The position numbers and the translations under genes were made by a program. A stretch of DNA of 54,894 nucleotides from Bacillota bacterium (GTDB lineage: Bacteria > Bacillota > Clostridia > Peptostreptococcales > Anaerovoracaceae). Under the pieces are notes generated by a model. It was given only the letters and a program-made list of their open reading frames with translations. It did no database searches and was not told the DNA's origin. Shown here piece by piece: positions 42,770-51,865 of this stretch (positions within the stretch are counted from its first letter, which is position 1; each line of letters opens with the position of its first letter). The DNA lies in the NCBI GenBank assembly GCA_017432345.1, contig JAFRJI010000010.1, positions 1 through 54,894 of the forward strand, written 5' to 3'.

Positions 42770-43615
42770 TTACTCTTCTGTGACTTCTGTTTCAGACTCT
42801 TCCTCGGCAGGCATCTCCGGCTGCAGCGTCAGACCGCCAACGAGTTTTGCCGCCGCCTTCTTGCTTTCGCCATGCTTCAGGAACGCATATCCAGCGGAGC
42901 AGAAAACGATCGCTCCGATGAAGTTTACAAGCAGATCCTTCATCGTATCCAGTATTCCGATATCCAGATATCCTCCGTCTATTGTGATATCTCCCGAACC
43001 GGTATGTATTACAGTTCCTGTAATGTCTTCAACGCGTACAACTTCCTGACTGTGTGTCTCATCAAGCGTTACGGACTGGAAGTGATCCACGATGAAGTCC
43101 TTCTGCATGTCCTGATGTAGGAAAATATCAGCGCCGCATTCGAAGAACTCCCAGAGCACGCCGATGGTCATGGAGAAGCAGAACGCAACCATGGTCAGAT
43201 AAAGTGGCGACAGTTCGATGTTCTTACTCGTTCTGTTCAATATGTCAATCGTTGAGAATCCCACGGCTGCGAACAGGAATCCGTTCAGCGTGTGCAGCAT
43301 AGTATCCCAGATTGGGAACTGCGTATAGAAGTGTCCCAGCTCACCCAGGATCTCCGCCGCGAAGATGAAGCAGTACATGATTCCTTCAAGCAATGGCGGA
43401 ATCTTGATCTTCAGCGTCTCTTCCAGCAGACTCGGTATGAAAAACAAGGCCAGAACCAACAGGCACGTAACGGTTGCCTCATAATTACCGAGGATGATCG
43501 TTCTGATCATGATCAGAACGACCAGCAGTCTGAGGATTGAGTACAGGATAAACACGCCTTTCTGGTCTTTGACGTGTTTGCCCAGATCTTTAATGTACTG
43601 ATTTGGTGTTCGCAT
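42770..43615 (-). CDS. YjdF/DUF2238-like integral membrane protein
   Basis: The 281-residue protein has about six helices. The DUF2238-type core is visible as FPIWDTMLHTLNGFLFAAVGFS, then a helix ending in FCFSMTIGVLWEFFECGADIF. An acidic soluble loop (about 178-225) and a C-terminal Glu-rich tail follow. Family function is unknown. AGGAA lies 9 nt before ATG. It is the only intact gene in the segment bracketed by the two tsf 3'-end copies and is oppositely oriented to tsf. Confidence 0.75.
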   Translation of the reverse strand: MRTPNQYIKDLGKHVKDQKGVFILYSILRLLVVLIMIRTIILGNYEATVTCLLVLALFFIPSLLEETLKIKIPPLLEGIMYCFIFAAEILGELGHFYTQFPIWDTMLHTLNGFLFAAVGFSTIDILNRTSKNIELSPLYLTMVAFCFSMTIGVLWEFFECGADIFLHQDMQKDFIVDHFQSVTLDETHSQEVVRVEDITGTVIHTGSGDITIDGGYLDIGILDTMKDLLVNFIGAIVFCSAGYAFLKHGESKKAAAKLVGGLTLQPEMPAEEESETEVTEE

Positions 43616-43718
43616 ATAATTGTATTCCTATTGCTTTTTTTACTCGGTTAATATATCACAATCACGTGTGAATTACAAGACATGTTGCTTTTTCGGGCGG
43701 CAAAAACTATTGTTTAGC

Positions 43719-43919
43719 ATGATAACAGTCGGACGGTGGCGAAAGCCACCGTTTCATGGCTTGAATGCGGCGTGCTACCTTCCTGATTACAAGTTGGATG
43801 ATATCTATGAATTCACCCAAGATGAAATCAATGAATACCAGAAGATAATCAGGTCCACCCCACATCTTATTATGCAGTTCTCACAGCAGGGAGGGTTTGA
43901 AAATGCCTCGGGTCTTTAA
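43719..43919 (+). pseudogene. Fragment of a small protein encoded before DUF4160
   Basis: The recognisable part is the C-terminal 50 residues (YLPDYKLDDIYEFTQDEI, then STPHLIMQFSQQGGFENAS), which read like a conserved protein. Upstream the frame crosses a CGGTGGC-GAAA-GCCACCG hairpin (43733-43750) and lacks an SD, so the 5' half is probably lost. Its stop overlaps the DUF4160 start, the tight arrangement of a two-gene module. Confidence 0.4.
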
Positions 43920-44180
43920 AATTGGCTCGTACTGGCTCTATTTCTGGACAAACGAGAACAAACCTCTCGAGCCGATCCATGTGCATATTTCCGAGGGGAA
44001 ACCAACCGAAAATGCAACAAAGGTATAGATCACGCAGTCGGCAACTGCCTGATATGTCAAAACAACTCGCATATCCCTAAGCATGTACTGAGAAATATCA
44101 TACGTATCATTGAAGCAAGAAGCGATGAGGTCATTGCGAAATGGATCGAGTACTTCGGAGACATATCCTATTATTGTTAA
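43903..44180 (+). pseudogene. DUF4160 family gene, inactivated
   Basis: Translation gives the classic DUF4160 opening MPRVFKIGSYWLYFW then EPIHVHISEG and NATKV. An in-frame TAG at 44026-44028 stands where the family has Trp. A one-base loss near 44038 then shifts to a frame reading GNCLICQNNSHIPKHVLRN, RIIEARSDEVIAKW and SYYC, the normal C-terminal half. Two lesions make sequencing error unlikely. DUF4160 proteins are small and often sit in toxin-antitoxin-like pairs; function unproved. The coding end merges into the second copy of the tsf 3' end. Confidence 0.8.
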
Positions 44181-44276
44181 AATGTCGCAGTACAGATGAA
44201 AAAGTAAACTTTTTCTGAGCATTTAGTTTGGAAACCCTTGAAAGCCTTGGAAATACTGCATTCTCAGGGATTTTTG
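44181..44276 (+). repeat. Diverged second copy of tsf 3' end and terminator
   Basis: Codons reading N-V-A-V-Q-M-K-K-stop (44181-44207) match the E-V-A-A-Q-M-K-K end of tsf. After a gap, GTTTGGAAACCCTTGAAAGC and GCATTC match the tsf terminator region at 42214-42264. Identity is clear but imperfect (many transitions). Confidence 0.7.
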
Positions 44277-44304
44277 CTTGTCTTCGGAGAATGCAGACGG
44301 GTTA

Positions 44305-44332
44305 TTGACATATGCCAACAATGGTGTATACT
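44305..44332 (+). promoter_or_regulatory. Promoter and dyads before DUF134/NifX regulator
   Basis: TTGACA (44305-44310), 16 bp, TATACT (44327-44332). Two related dyads, ATATGCCA-ACAA-TGGTGTAT over the spacer and TGGTATATGCCA (44345-44356) downstream, suggest autoregulation. Confidence 0.6.
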
Positions 44333-44369
44333 GATTGTAGTTAGTGGTATATGCCAGAAAGGAATCGTT

Positions 44370-45101
44370 ATGTCCAGGCCAAAGAGATGCAGGAGAATAT
44401 GCGGATATCCGGACTACTGGAGTTTTCTGCCGGAAGGATCAGAAATCACCGAGACGATAGCGTTCAAACTGGATGAGTTAGAGACTATTCGACTGATCGA
44501 CTATCAGAGAATGACGCAGGAAGAATGTGCGGATGCGATGGAAGTTTCCAGAGCGACAGTGACGAGTATCTATGAACAGGCACGCTACAAAATAGCAGAT
44601 GCAATGCTGAACGGAAAGCGTATTCGCATTACAGGGGGTACATATCGGATCGATTCCATTCCGGCAAGCGCTCAGATCAAAGAAAAAGGAGACGGTATCA
44701 TGAGAATTGCAGCTACGTATGAACAGGACATGATAGGTCAGCACTTCGGGAGAACGGAGCAGTTCAAGCTCTACGATGTTCAGGACGGACAAATTACATC
44801 ATCTCAGATCATTGACGCAGGCGGTATGGGGCATGGCGCATTGGCAGGATTCCTCCGCGCTGCCGAAGTTGAGGTGCTGATCTGCGGTGGCATCGGCATG
44901 GGCGCCAGAATGGCACTGGAAGAAGCAGGTGTGGAGCTTTTGCCGGGGGCAGCGGGGAATGCAGATGAAGTCGTCAGAAGCTATCTGGAAGGAACGCTGG
45001 AATATGATCCTGACACTGCCTGCAGCCATCACAACCACGAACATAGTGAGGGACGCGAATGTCACCATGGCGGTTGTGGATCTCACGGCTGTCATTCATA
45101 A
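44370..45101 (+). CDS. DUF134 helix-turn-helix protein fused to NifX/NifB-type domain
   Basis: The 243-residue fusion has residues 1-95 as DUF134/UPF0251: RPKRCRRICGYPDYWSF then LDELETIRLIDY and an HTH (MTQEECADAMEVSRATVTSI). Residues about 110-215 form a dinitrogenase iron-molybdenum cofactor-binding-like (NifX/NifY) fold: MRIAATYEQDMIGQHFGRTE, GGMGHGALAGFL, and VLICGGIGMGARMALEEAG. The last 25 residues are His/Cys-rich (HHNHEHSEG, ECHHGGCGSHGCHS), a probable metal site. Together this suggests a metal- or FeS-sensing regulator. AAAGGA sets ATG 44370; the frame's 44 extra upstream codons overlap the promoter. The DUF3830 gene follows. Confidence 0.9.
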   Translation: MSRPKRCRRICGYPDYWSFLPEGSEITETIAFKLDELETIRLIDYQRMTQEECADAMEVSRATVTSIYEQARYKIADAMLNGKRIRITGGTYRIDSIPASAQIKEKGDGIMRIAATYEQDMIGQHFGRTEQFKLYDVQDGQITSSQIIDAGGMGHGALAGFLRAAEVEVLICGGIGMGARMALEEAGVELLPGAAGNADEVVRSYLEGTLEYDPDTACSHHNHEHSEGRECHHGGCGSHGCHS

Positions 45102-45142
45102 TAAGGGCGAGGAACGAAGTAAGCTAGAGAGGAGAATTCAAT

Positions 45143-45559
45143 ATGACAAGAGTTAAAATCACCTCCGGAGAATACAGTTTCACTGCGGAGCTTCTAGAAG
45201 AGGAAGCGCCAAAAACATGTGAAGCATTCAAGAAAATGCTGCCTCTCAAAAGCGAAATGATTCATGTAAGATGGAGCGGGGAAGGCGTCTGGATCCCATA
45301 TGGCGATCTGCGTCTGGGCCTTGATTATGAGAATCACACATCACATCCATCAAAGGGAGAGATGCTGCTGTACCCGGGAGGCATCAGTGAAATGGAAATC
45401 ATTCTCGCCTATGGCCGATGCTGTTTTTCCAGCATGCATGGACAGCTTTCGGGGAATCACTTTCTGACGATTACAGAGGGACTGGATGATCTGTACGACT
45501 TCGGTCGAAAGATTCTGTACGAGGGTGCGCAGTCGATTGAAATAACCACAATCGAATAA
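45143..45559 (+). CDS. DUF3830 cyclophilin-like protein
   Basis: The 138-residue single-domain protein has the DUF3830 blocks FTAELLEEEAPKTCEAF, MIHVRWSGEGVWIPYG, GEMLLYPGGISEMEIILAYG and LSGNHFLTITEG. The fold is cyclophilin-like, but the proline isomerase residues are not conserved in the family and the function is unknown; members often accompany amidohydrolase or transport genes. AGAGAGGAG precedes ATG. It is 41 bp after the DUF134 gene and 5 bp before the hybrid kinase, probably one operon. Confidence 0.82.
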   Translation: MTRVKITSGEYSFTAELLEEEAPKTCEAFKKMLPLKSEMIHVRWSGEGVWIPYGDLRLGLDYENHTSHPSKGEMLLYPGGISEMEIILAYGRCCFSSMHGQLSGNHFLTITEGLDDLYDFGRKILYEGAQSIEITTIE

Positions 45560-45564
45560 GAATT

Positions 45565-47823
45565 ATGATGTACTCAGTCATTGGGATATTGGCGACAATA
45601 ATCCTTTTCATCATTAATAGAGACTTACTGTGGCTTCACGCCGGTAGGGAATTCACAAGGACGCAGCGATACTATCGCAGTTTTTTGCTGTGTGTTCTGT
45701 CTTACTACATTACTGACGCTTTGTGGGGAATACTGGATGCAAACGGGCTGACCACCTTGCAGTTTGCAGATACAGCAGTATATTTTGTCGCAATGGCAGC
45801 TGCTGTATGGATGTGGACAAGATATGTCGTTGAATATCTTGAGAACGAGAATGTTTTTGGCAAGATTCTTTATCATGCAGGCAGAACGTTCTTTTTCCTT
45901 GAAGTAATCGCTGTTATAGTGAACTGCTTCTATCCGATTATGTTCTGGTTTGACGAAAGCGGCGGATATCATGCAGGAAGCGTCAGATACGCTACTCTTT
46001 CGATACAGATTCTGCTGTTCCTGCTCACATCCGGGTATACACTTAATGTTTCTTCGAAATCAAAGGGGCAGATAAAACGTCGGCATCAGACAATCAGTCT
46101 TTTTGGCGTGGCCATGGTGATACTCATCGCTCTGCAGATTGGTTATCCACTACTGCCGTTTTATGCCATGGGATACATGCTCGGCACCTGCGTCCTGCAC
46201 GTCTTCGTTGTGGAAGACGAAAAGGATGAATACAGGAACAATCTGAAAGAAGCACTCATCGTGGCCGAGGAAGCGAATAAGGCAAAGACCGTCTTTTTGT
46301 CAAACATGAGCCACGAGATACGTACTCCTATGAATGCAATCATCGGTCTTGACAGCCTGGCGCTGCGGAATGAATCGATTCCGGAGGAAACGCGGGAGTA
46401 TCTGGAGAAAATCGACGGAAGTGCAAGGCATCTCCTTGGGCTTATCAATGACATACTCGACATGAGCCGTATAGAATCAGGCCGCCTTGTGTTGCGTAAA
46501 GAAGAGTTTTCATTCAGCAGCATGCTGGAGCAGATCAACACAATGGTGATGACCCAGTGTGAGGAAAAGGGCCTGCATTATGAATGTAATCTGTTTGGAG
46601 GCGTCAGCGATTATTATCTCGGAGACGATATGAAGCTTAAGCAGGTTCTGATCAATATTCTCAGTAATGCGATCAAGTTCACAGATTCACCGGGCAGTAT
46701 CTATATGACGGTGGAGAGAACCGCAGTCTATGGAGATCACTCCACACTGAAATTTGTAGTTAAAGATACTGGCATAGGAATGGATGAAACATTCATACCA
46801 AAGATTTTTGACGCCTTTACACAGGAGGACGGCAGCCGGAGCAGCAAATACGGCAGCACAGGTCTTGGCATGGCGATAACTAAGAATATAGTTGAACTGA
46901 TGAACGGTACGATTTCCGTTGAATCGGAGAAAGGTGTTGGAACCGAGATCACAGTAACAGTAACGCTGAATAACTCGGAGAATCAGGGATCGGTCACGAA
47001 TTATATCGATCCGAGGGATATGCGTATCCTGGTCGTTGATGATGAGGAGATCGCGGCAGAACATGCCCGGATTGTATTGGACGAAGTGGGTATCAAAGCA
47101 GATACGTGCCTTGATGGGCAGACGGCACTTCACATGCTAGAGATCCAGCATATGAAACAAGAGCCGTATAACCTTGTTCTCCTTGACTGGAAGATGCCAG
47201 GAATGGACGGCATTGAGGTCGCGAAGGAGATAAGGGGAAGGTATGATAATGAAACGACAGTGATCATCCTGACTTCATTCAACTGGGATGAGATCATGGA
47301 TGAAGCTATGCATGTCGGCGTAGACAGCTTCCTGGCAAAACCTTTATTTGCATCCAACGTGATCGACGAGTTTGAGCGTGCCGCACGAAAAAACAGCATG
47401 AGCATATACAAGGATAGAGTCAGAGCTGAGCTGAAAGGCAGGCATATCCTCATGGCAGAAGATGTGATGATCAACGCAGAGATAATGAAACAGATCATTA
47501 CAATGCGCGAGGCGGAGATCGATCACGCCGAAAACGGCAGGATCGTGCTGGAAATGTTCGAAAAGAGCCCTGTGGACTATTATGACGCCATTCTTATGGA
47601 CGTGCGCATGCCGGAGATGGATGGGCTTGAGGCCACGATGGCAATTCGGGCGCTCGACAGACCTGACGCACTGACAATACCTATCGTAGCGCTTACAGCA
47701 AATGCCTTCGATGAAGATGTTCAACGCTCATTGCAGGCGGGAATGAATGCGCATCTGACCAAGCCTGTGGATCCGGAACACCTGTATCAGACGCTGGAAG
47801 AATTGATAGGTGAAAAACTGTAA
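45565..47823 (+). CDS. Hybrid sensor histidine kinase with two receiver domains
   Basis: The 752-residue membrane kinase has an N-terminal sensor of about six helices (residues 1-212) with short loops, a coiled linker and HisKA with phospho-acceptor His250 (SNMSHEIRTPMNA). HATPase_c follows with N box (QVLINILSNAIKF), DTGIGM, and [16 protein letters not shown]. Two receivers end the protein: the first at about 490-610 (ILVVDDEE, acceptor Asp in LLDWKMPGMDG) and the second at about 630-750 (HILMAEDVMIN, LMDVRMPEMDG). No Hpt or output domain is attached, so a separate phosphotransfer partner would be needed. The SD is weak; it follows DUF3830 by 5 bp. Confidence 0.95.
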   Translation: MMYSVIGILATIILFIINRDLLWLHAGREFTRTQRYYRSFLLCVLSYYITDALWGILDANGLTTLQFADTAVYFVAMAAAVWMWTRYVVEYLENENVFGKILYHAGRTFFFLEVIAVIVNCFYPIMFWFDESGGYHAGSVRYATLSIQILLFLLTSGYTLNVSSKSKGQIKRRHQTISLFGVAMVILIALQIGYPLLPFYAMGYMLGTCVLHVFVVEDEKDEYRNNLKEALIVAEEANKAKTVFLSNMSHEIRTPMNAIIGLDSLALRNESIPEETREYLEKIDGSARHLLGLINDILDMSRIESGRLVLRKEEFSFSSMLEQINTMVMTQCEEKGLHYECNLFGGVSDYYLGDDMKLKQVLINILSNAIKFTDSPGSIYMTVERTAVYGDHSTLKFVVKDTGIGMDETFIPKIFDAFTQEDGSRSSKYGSTGLGMAITKNIVELMNGTISVESEKGVGTEITVTVTLNNSENQGSVTNYIDPRDMRILVVDDEEIAAEHARIVLDEVGIKADTCLDGQTALHMLEIQHMKQEPYNLVLLDWKMPGMDGIEVAKEIRGRYDNETTVIILTSFNWDEIMDEAMHVGVDSFLAKPLFASNVIDEFERAARKNSMSIYKDRVRAELKGRHILMAEDVMINAEIMKQIITMREAEIDHAENGRIVLEMFEKSPVDYYDAILMDVRMPEMDGLEATMAIRALDRPDALTIPIVALTANAFDEDVQRSLQAGMNAHLTKPVDPEHLYQTLEELIGEKL

Positions 47824-47952
47824 GAAGGACTGGGAAAAGAGAATACGAAAGAGGCAAGGGCCTGGAAAACATCGCGACGATATGGATCCAGGCTCTTTTG
47901 TTATAACTGTGATTATGGTAGAGTACGCCGATCACAATGATGAGAAATGTAA

Positions 47953-48147
47953 ATTCATAATGTCACAGTATTTGTCGGAACAAGTGAGATATTCTTCCCT
48001 GACATAACGAAGTTCTACCGGATGCTGGATAACGATCCATCAAACGGTTTGATTATCGGTGAAGAGATGAACCATGTCTGTCCACTTTTCCCGATTCCGG
48101 AAGCAAAACCGGCAGTAGACAAAATCATCGAAATTGTTATGAGATGA
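47953..48147 (+). pseudogene. C-terminal fragment of an alpha/beta-hydrolase (esterase)
   Basis: About 60 codons read VTVFVGTSEIFFPDITKFYRML, then GEEMNHVCPLFPIPEAKPA, like the end of hormone-sensitive-lipase-type esterases, with the catalytic His in the NH-V motif. A TAA directly precedes the fragment (47950) and no nucleophile block is found upstream, so the gene is a remnant. The rest of the 515-bp gap between the kinase and carbonic anhydrase genes holds a terminator and a promoter region but no other gene. Confidence 0.55.
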
Positions 48148-48165
48148 CCATCGTCTGAATGAAAA

Positions 48166-48199
48166 AAAACCTCGGGAACACCGCGTCCTCGAGGGTTTT
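48166..48199 (+). terminator. Terminator-like hairpin
   Basis: AAAACCTCGGGA...TCCTCGAGGGTTTT hairpin with a short T-run. It shares CCTCG/CGAGG with the hairpin at 52515. Confidence 0.5.
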
Positions 48200-48338
48200 G
48201 GTGATATAATACGGGCAGAACGCCCGCATCAGGGCAGAAGCCTGGTTTGATAAATGCACCTCTTTTGATAACGCGGGTTTTATGATACATTAATATGTAT
48301 AGAAAACATAAAGAACAATCTATGAGGAGAGGAATAAT

Positions 48339-48905
48339 ATGATTTCCGCATCAGAAGTAAAGAAGAAACTGATTGAAGGCAACCAGCGATATCTAAATGC
48401 AAAGGCAGGAGAGGGCGATGTCTCACTGCACTTGCGTCAGAAAACAGCTGAGGAAGGCCAGCAGCCATACGCAATTATCATTAGCTGCTCAGATTCCAGA
48501 GTCATCCCGGAAAGCATCTTTTCTGCCGGGATCGGAGAACTGTTTGTGATCAGAGTCGTAGGGAATGTACTGGATAATCATCAACTGGGAAGCATCGAAT
48601 ACGCTGCCGAACATCTGGGAACGAAACTGATCGTCATGTTGGGACATACCGGATGCGGCGCCATAAAAGCAGTTATTGACGGACATTCCGGTGGGTTCAT
48701 CGATTACATCCTGAAGGATATTGCCCTCGCGATCGGCGATGAAAAAGATGAATTCAAAGCGACCTGTCTGAACGTACAGCACGGCGTAAAGAGGATCCGC
48801 CATGAGCTGGAAATCCATCCTATTGAAGATGAGAAGGGACTGGAGGTTGTAGGCGCCATCTATCATATAGAAGATGGGACATTCGAGTTTTTGCCGGAGG
48901 ATTAA
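48339..48905 (+). CDS. Beta-class carbonic anhydrase
   Basis: The 188-residue enzyme interconverts CO2 and bicarbonate. Zinc ligands are in ISCSDSRV (Cys, with the Asp-Arg dyad) and MLGHTGCGAIKAV (His and Cys), the full set of the beta class. GNVLDNHQLGSIEYAAEHLG is the expected active-site helix. The C-terminus is short compared with plant forms. GAGGAGAGG precedes ATG. Its stop is 4 bp before the start of a hybrid histidine kinase, implying co-translation; the kinase might sense a related signal. Confidence 0.95.
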   Translation: MISASEVKKKLIEGNQRYLNAKAGEGDVSLHLRQKTAEEGQQPYAIIISCSDSRVIPESIFSAGIGELFVIRVVGNVLDNHQLGSIEYAAEHLGTKLIVMLGHTGCGAIKAVIDGHSGGFIDYILKDIALAIGDEKDEFKATCLNVQHGVKRIRHELEIHPIEDEKGLEVVGAIYHIEDGTFEFLPED

Positions 48906-48909
48906 TGCC

Positions 48910-51803
48910 ATGAAATTGAGAATAAAGAAGAATCAAAAGAAGCGCATACTGCCTGTCCTCAGCGCCGTGATTATTTGCCTGCTTGCGGGTCTGTGGATGA
49001 TTCAGCCGGACTTTGCACGCGCGGCGCAGACGGATGAGGACCCCGTCCTGATCGGCTACTATGAGAACGAGGTGTTCCAGGAAGGTGCAAAGGCAGGGGA
49101 GGTCAAGAAAGGGTATGCCTATGAATATTATCTGAAGCTGTCCGAATATACCGGATGGAAATATGAATATGTTTACGGCAGTTTCAGCGACCTGTATCAG
49201 ATGCTTTTGGACGGTAAGATCGACCTGCTGGCTGGTCTCGCCTGGAAGGAAAACAGGAAAGATCTGATCAGTTATCCGGAGCAGCCCATGGGCAATGAGA
49301 TCTACAGCCTGGTCAAGCATAGTATGGATATGGATATCACGACCGATCCGGCAAGCCTTTCCGGAAAAACGATCGGTGTGCTGGACAGTGCGATGGAGGA
49401 TGTTCTGAATCGCTTCCTGAAGGAACGGAATGTGGAGGCCGATGTAAGGCCTTATCCGGATTACAAGACTCTTTTTGCTGATTTTGATTCCGGAAAGTTG
49501 GATGTCCTTGCGGCAGAAGGCGATGGAGCCTATGGCAGAAAAGATGCAGAGGTTGTGATTCCATTCGGGGAATCGGATTACTATCTCTGCGTTTCAAAGA
49601 AACGCCCGGATCTCTTAAAAGAGCTGAATGATGCCCAGGAAATGCTTTCCGTGGAGGAACCTAATTATATCTATTCGCTGAAGGCGAAATATTATCCGGC
49701 GACATTGTCCGCGATGGCTTTTTCTGAAGCAGAAAAAACATGGCTGGATGAACATTCTGAACTGCGTGTCGGATATCTGGAAAACTATATGCCTTATAGT
49801 GATACCGACGAACAGGGGAATGCGACAGGCATCGTGAAGGATATGACATCAGAAATTCTGAAGCAACTGAGAATCGATGATTTGAAGGTCGATTACCATG
49901 GCTATCAAAGCTTTGATGAAATGATTGCAGCTATCGATGAAGACAAAATCGATGTGGCATTTCCGGTGGGCGGCGGGCTTTACTATTCTGAAGAGAACGG
50001 GATCTACCAGTCGAATCCGGTTGTCTCAGTTTCCACGCAGCTGGTTTACAGAGATGAATACTCCGAGGATACGATCCGTCACTTTGCGGTGAACGAAAAC
50101 AACCGCATGCAGTATTATTATGTTCTCACAAATTTCCCTGATGCTGAGATCACATTGTATCCATCGATCGATGAATGCTTGGAAGCGGTGTTAGCCGGGG
50201 AAGTGGGATGCACAACACTGAATGGACTCAGAGCGAACGACATCTTGAAAAACAGTAAATACGGTAAACTGTCCCTGCAACAGTTGGGACGGAACGATGA
50301 TCGTTGTTACGGTGTGAAAATCGGCAACGAAGGGCTGCTGAAGATCCTGAACAGAGGAATCAATATTGTTGGGGCTGATTTTGCCCAGAGCATTGCCCAT
50401 CGCTATACCAGTGAGCTGTACACCTACACGATCAAAGATATCATTATGGATCATGTTGCACTGTTCGTGCTGTTGATTCTTGCCATTGCTGCAATCATCA
50501 TCTTTTTCCTTGCTCGGGACATGAAACGTTCTAAAAAAGAAGTCAGGGAAAAGGAATCCGCCCGGCTGATACTGGAAGAGAAAAACCAGGAACTGGCGCA
50601 GAGCAGAGAAGCCCTCTCTCATGCATTGGACGAAGCAGAGTCCGCCAACCGGGCCAAAACTGCTTTTCTGAATAATATGTCCCATGATATGAGAACGCCG
50701 ATGAATGCCATCGTCGGATTCACAGATCTCGCAGGGGAACATGCAGATGACGGTGAGCAGGTGAGGAACTATCTGGATATGATTTCTGTGTCCAGCCAGC
50801 ATCTTCTGTCTCTGATCAATGATGTGCTGGATATGAGCCGGATCGAAAGCGGCAATCTGAATATCGAAGAAGAAAACGTCGATCTTGCGGAACTGATCAA
50901 TGAACTCAGAACGATCACACAGACGGATGCCGCATCGAAAAATCTGGAGTTATCTTTTGATACTGAAGGGCTGCAGCATTGGAATGTTGTCACAGACAGA
51001 CTCCGGTTGAGCCAGGTGCTGCTCAATATCTTCTCCAATGCTGTTAAATTCACGCCTGAAGGGGGAAAAATCTGTTTTAGCGCAGAGAAAAACCTTCTGA
51101 TACTGAAGGAACGGCGGAATATGAGTTCCGGATCAAGGACAACGGAATCGGGATGAGCGAAGAATTCCGAGAAACCATTTTCGACGCATTCACACGCGAA
51201 CGCACAACCACAGTGAGCGGAATACAGGGGACCGGTCTGGGCATGGCCATCACAAAGAATATCATTGACAAGATGAGCGGATCCATCACCGTTAATTCGG
51301 AAGAAGGAGAAGGAAGCGAGTTTATTGTTTGTATTCCTTTCAAAGTCATTTCTGCCCCGGAAGTAAAGTCCAAGGGAGCACATCCAGCAGAATCAGAACA
51401 GCAGTATGATTTCACTGGGAAACGAGTGCTTCTGGTAGAGGACAATGAGATGAACTTGATGATCGCAATAGCCATTCTGGAAAAAACCGGAGTGACCATT
51501 GATGTTGCGGAGAACGGGCAGATAGCTGTTGACAAGGTGCAGAACGCAGCAGCAGGGTATTACGATATCATCCTGATGGACATTCAGATGCCGGTTATGG
51601 ACGGTTATGAAGCGACACGGCAGATCCGCGCGCTGGAAGATCCGCGTAAAGCAGAAACACCAATCGTTGCAGTGACGGCTAATGCCTTTGAGGAGGACCG
51701 CAAAATCACCATGGGGGCGGGGATGAATGGACACCTTTCGAAACCATATGACATTCCTGAAATCATGAAAACGATGAGCAATCTGATGGACAGCACAGAA
51801 TAA
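48910..51803 (+). pseudogene. Hybrid histidine kinase with two SBP-like sensor domains, split by a 1-nt frameshift
   Basis: The protein would have about 964 residues: signal/anchor (1-38), two tandem substrate-binding-protein-like (SBP_bac_3) sensor domains (about 45-260 and 275-515), one membrane helix (about 517-540), coiled coil, HisKA with His592 (NNMSHDMRTPMNA), HATPase_c and a receiver ([21 protein letters not shown]). The frame ends at a TGA at 51154-51156. The second part, in another frame, continues exactly with [26 protein letters not shown] and the receiver. Adding one A to the A5 run at 51088-51092 restores a single frame. It may be a true mutation, slippage or a sequencing error. 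Start 48910 has CCGGAGG upstream. Confidence 0.85.
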
Positions 51804-51865
51804 AATGCACGTTAATGGTTCATAATAAATACATAGCTACTTTGCATAAGGGGAGGAATAGTGAT

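Noticed and set aside
48874-48909. Upstream start for the SBP-type kinase inside the carbonic anhydrase gene
   Set aside because: It would add 12 residues before the signal sequence. ATG 48910 has GGAGG upstream and begins the basic signal start.
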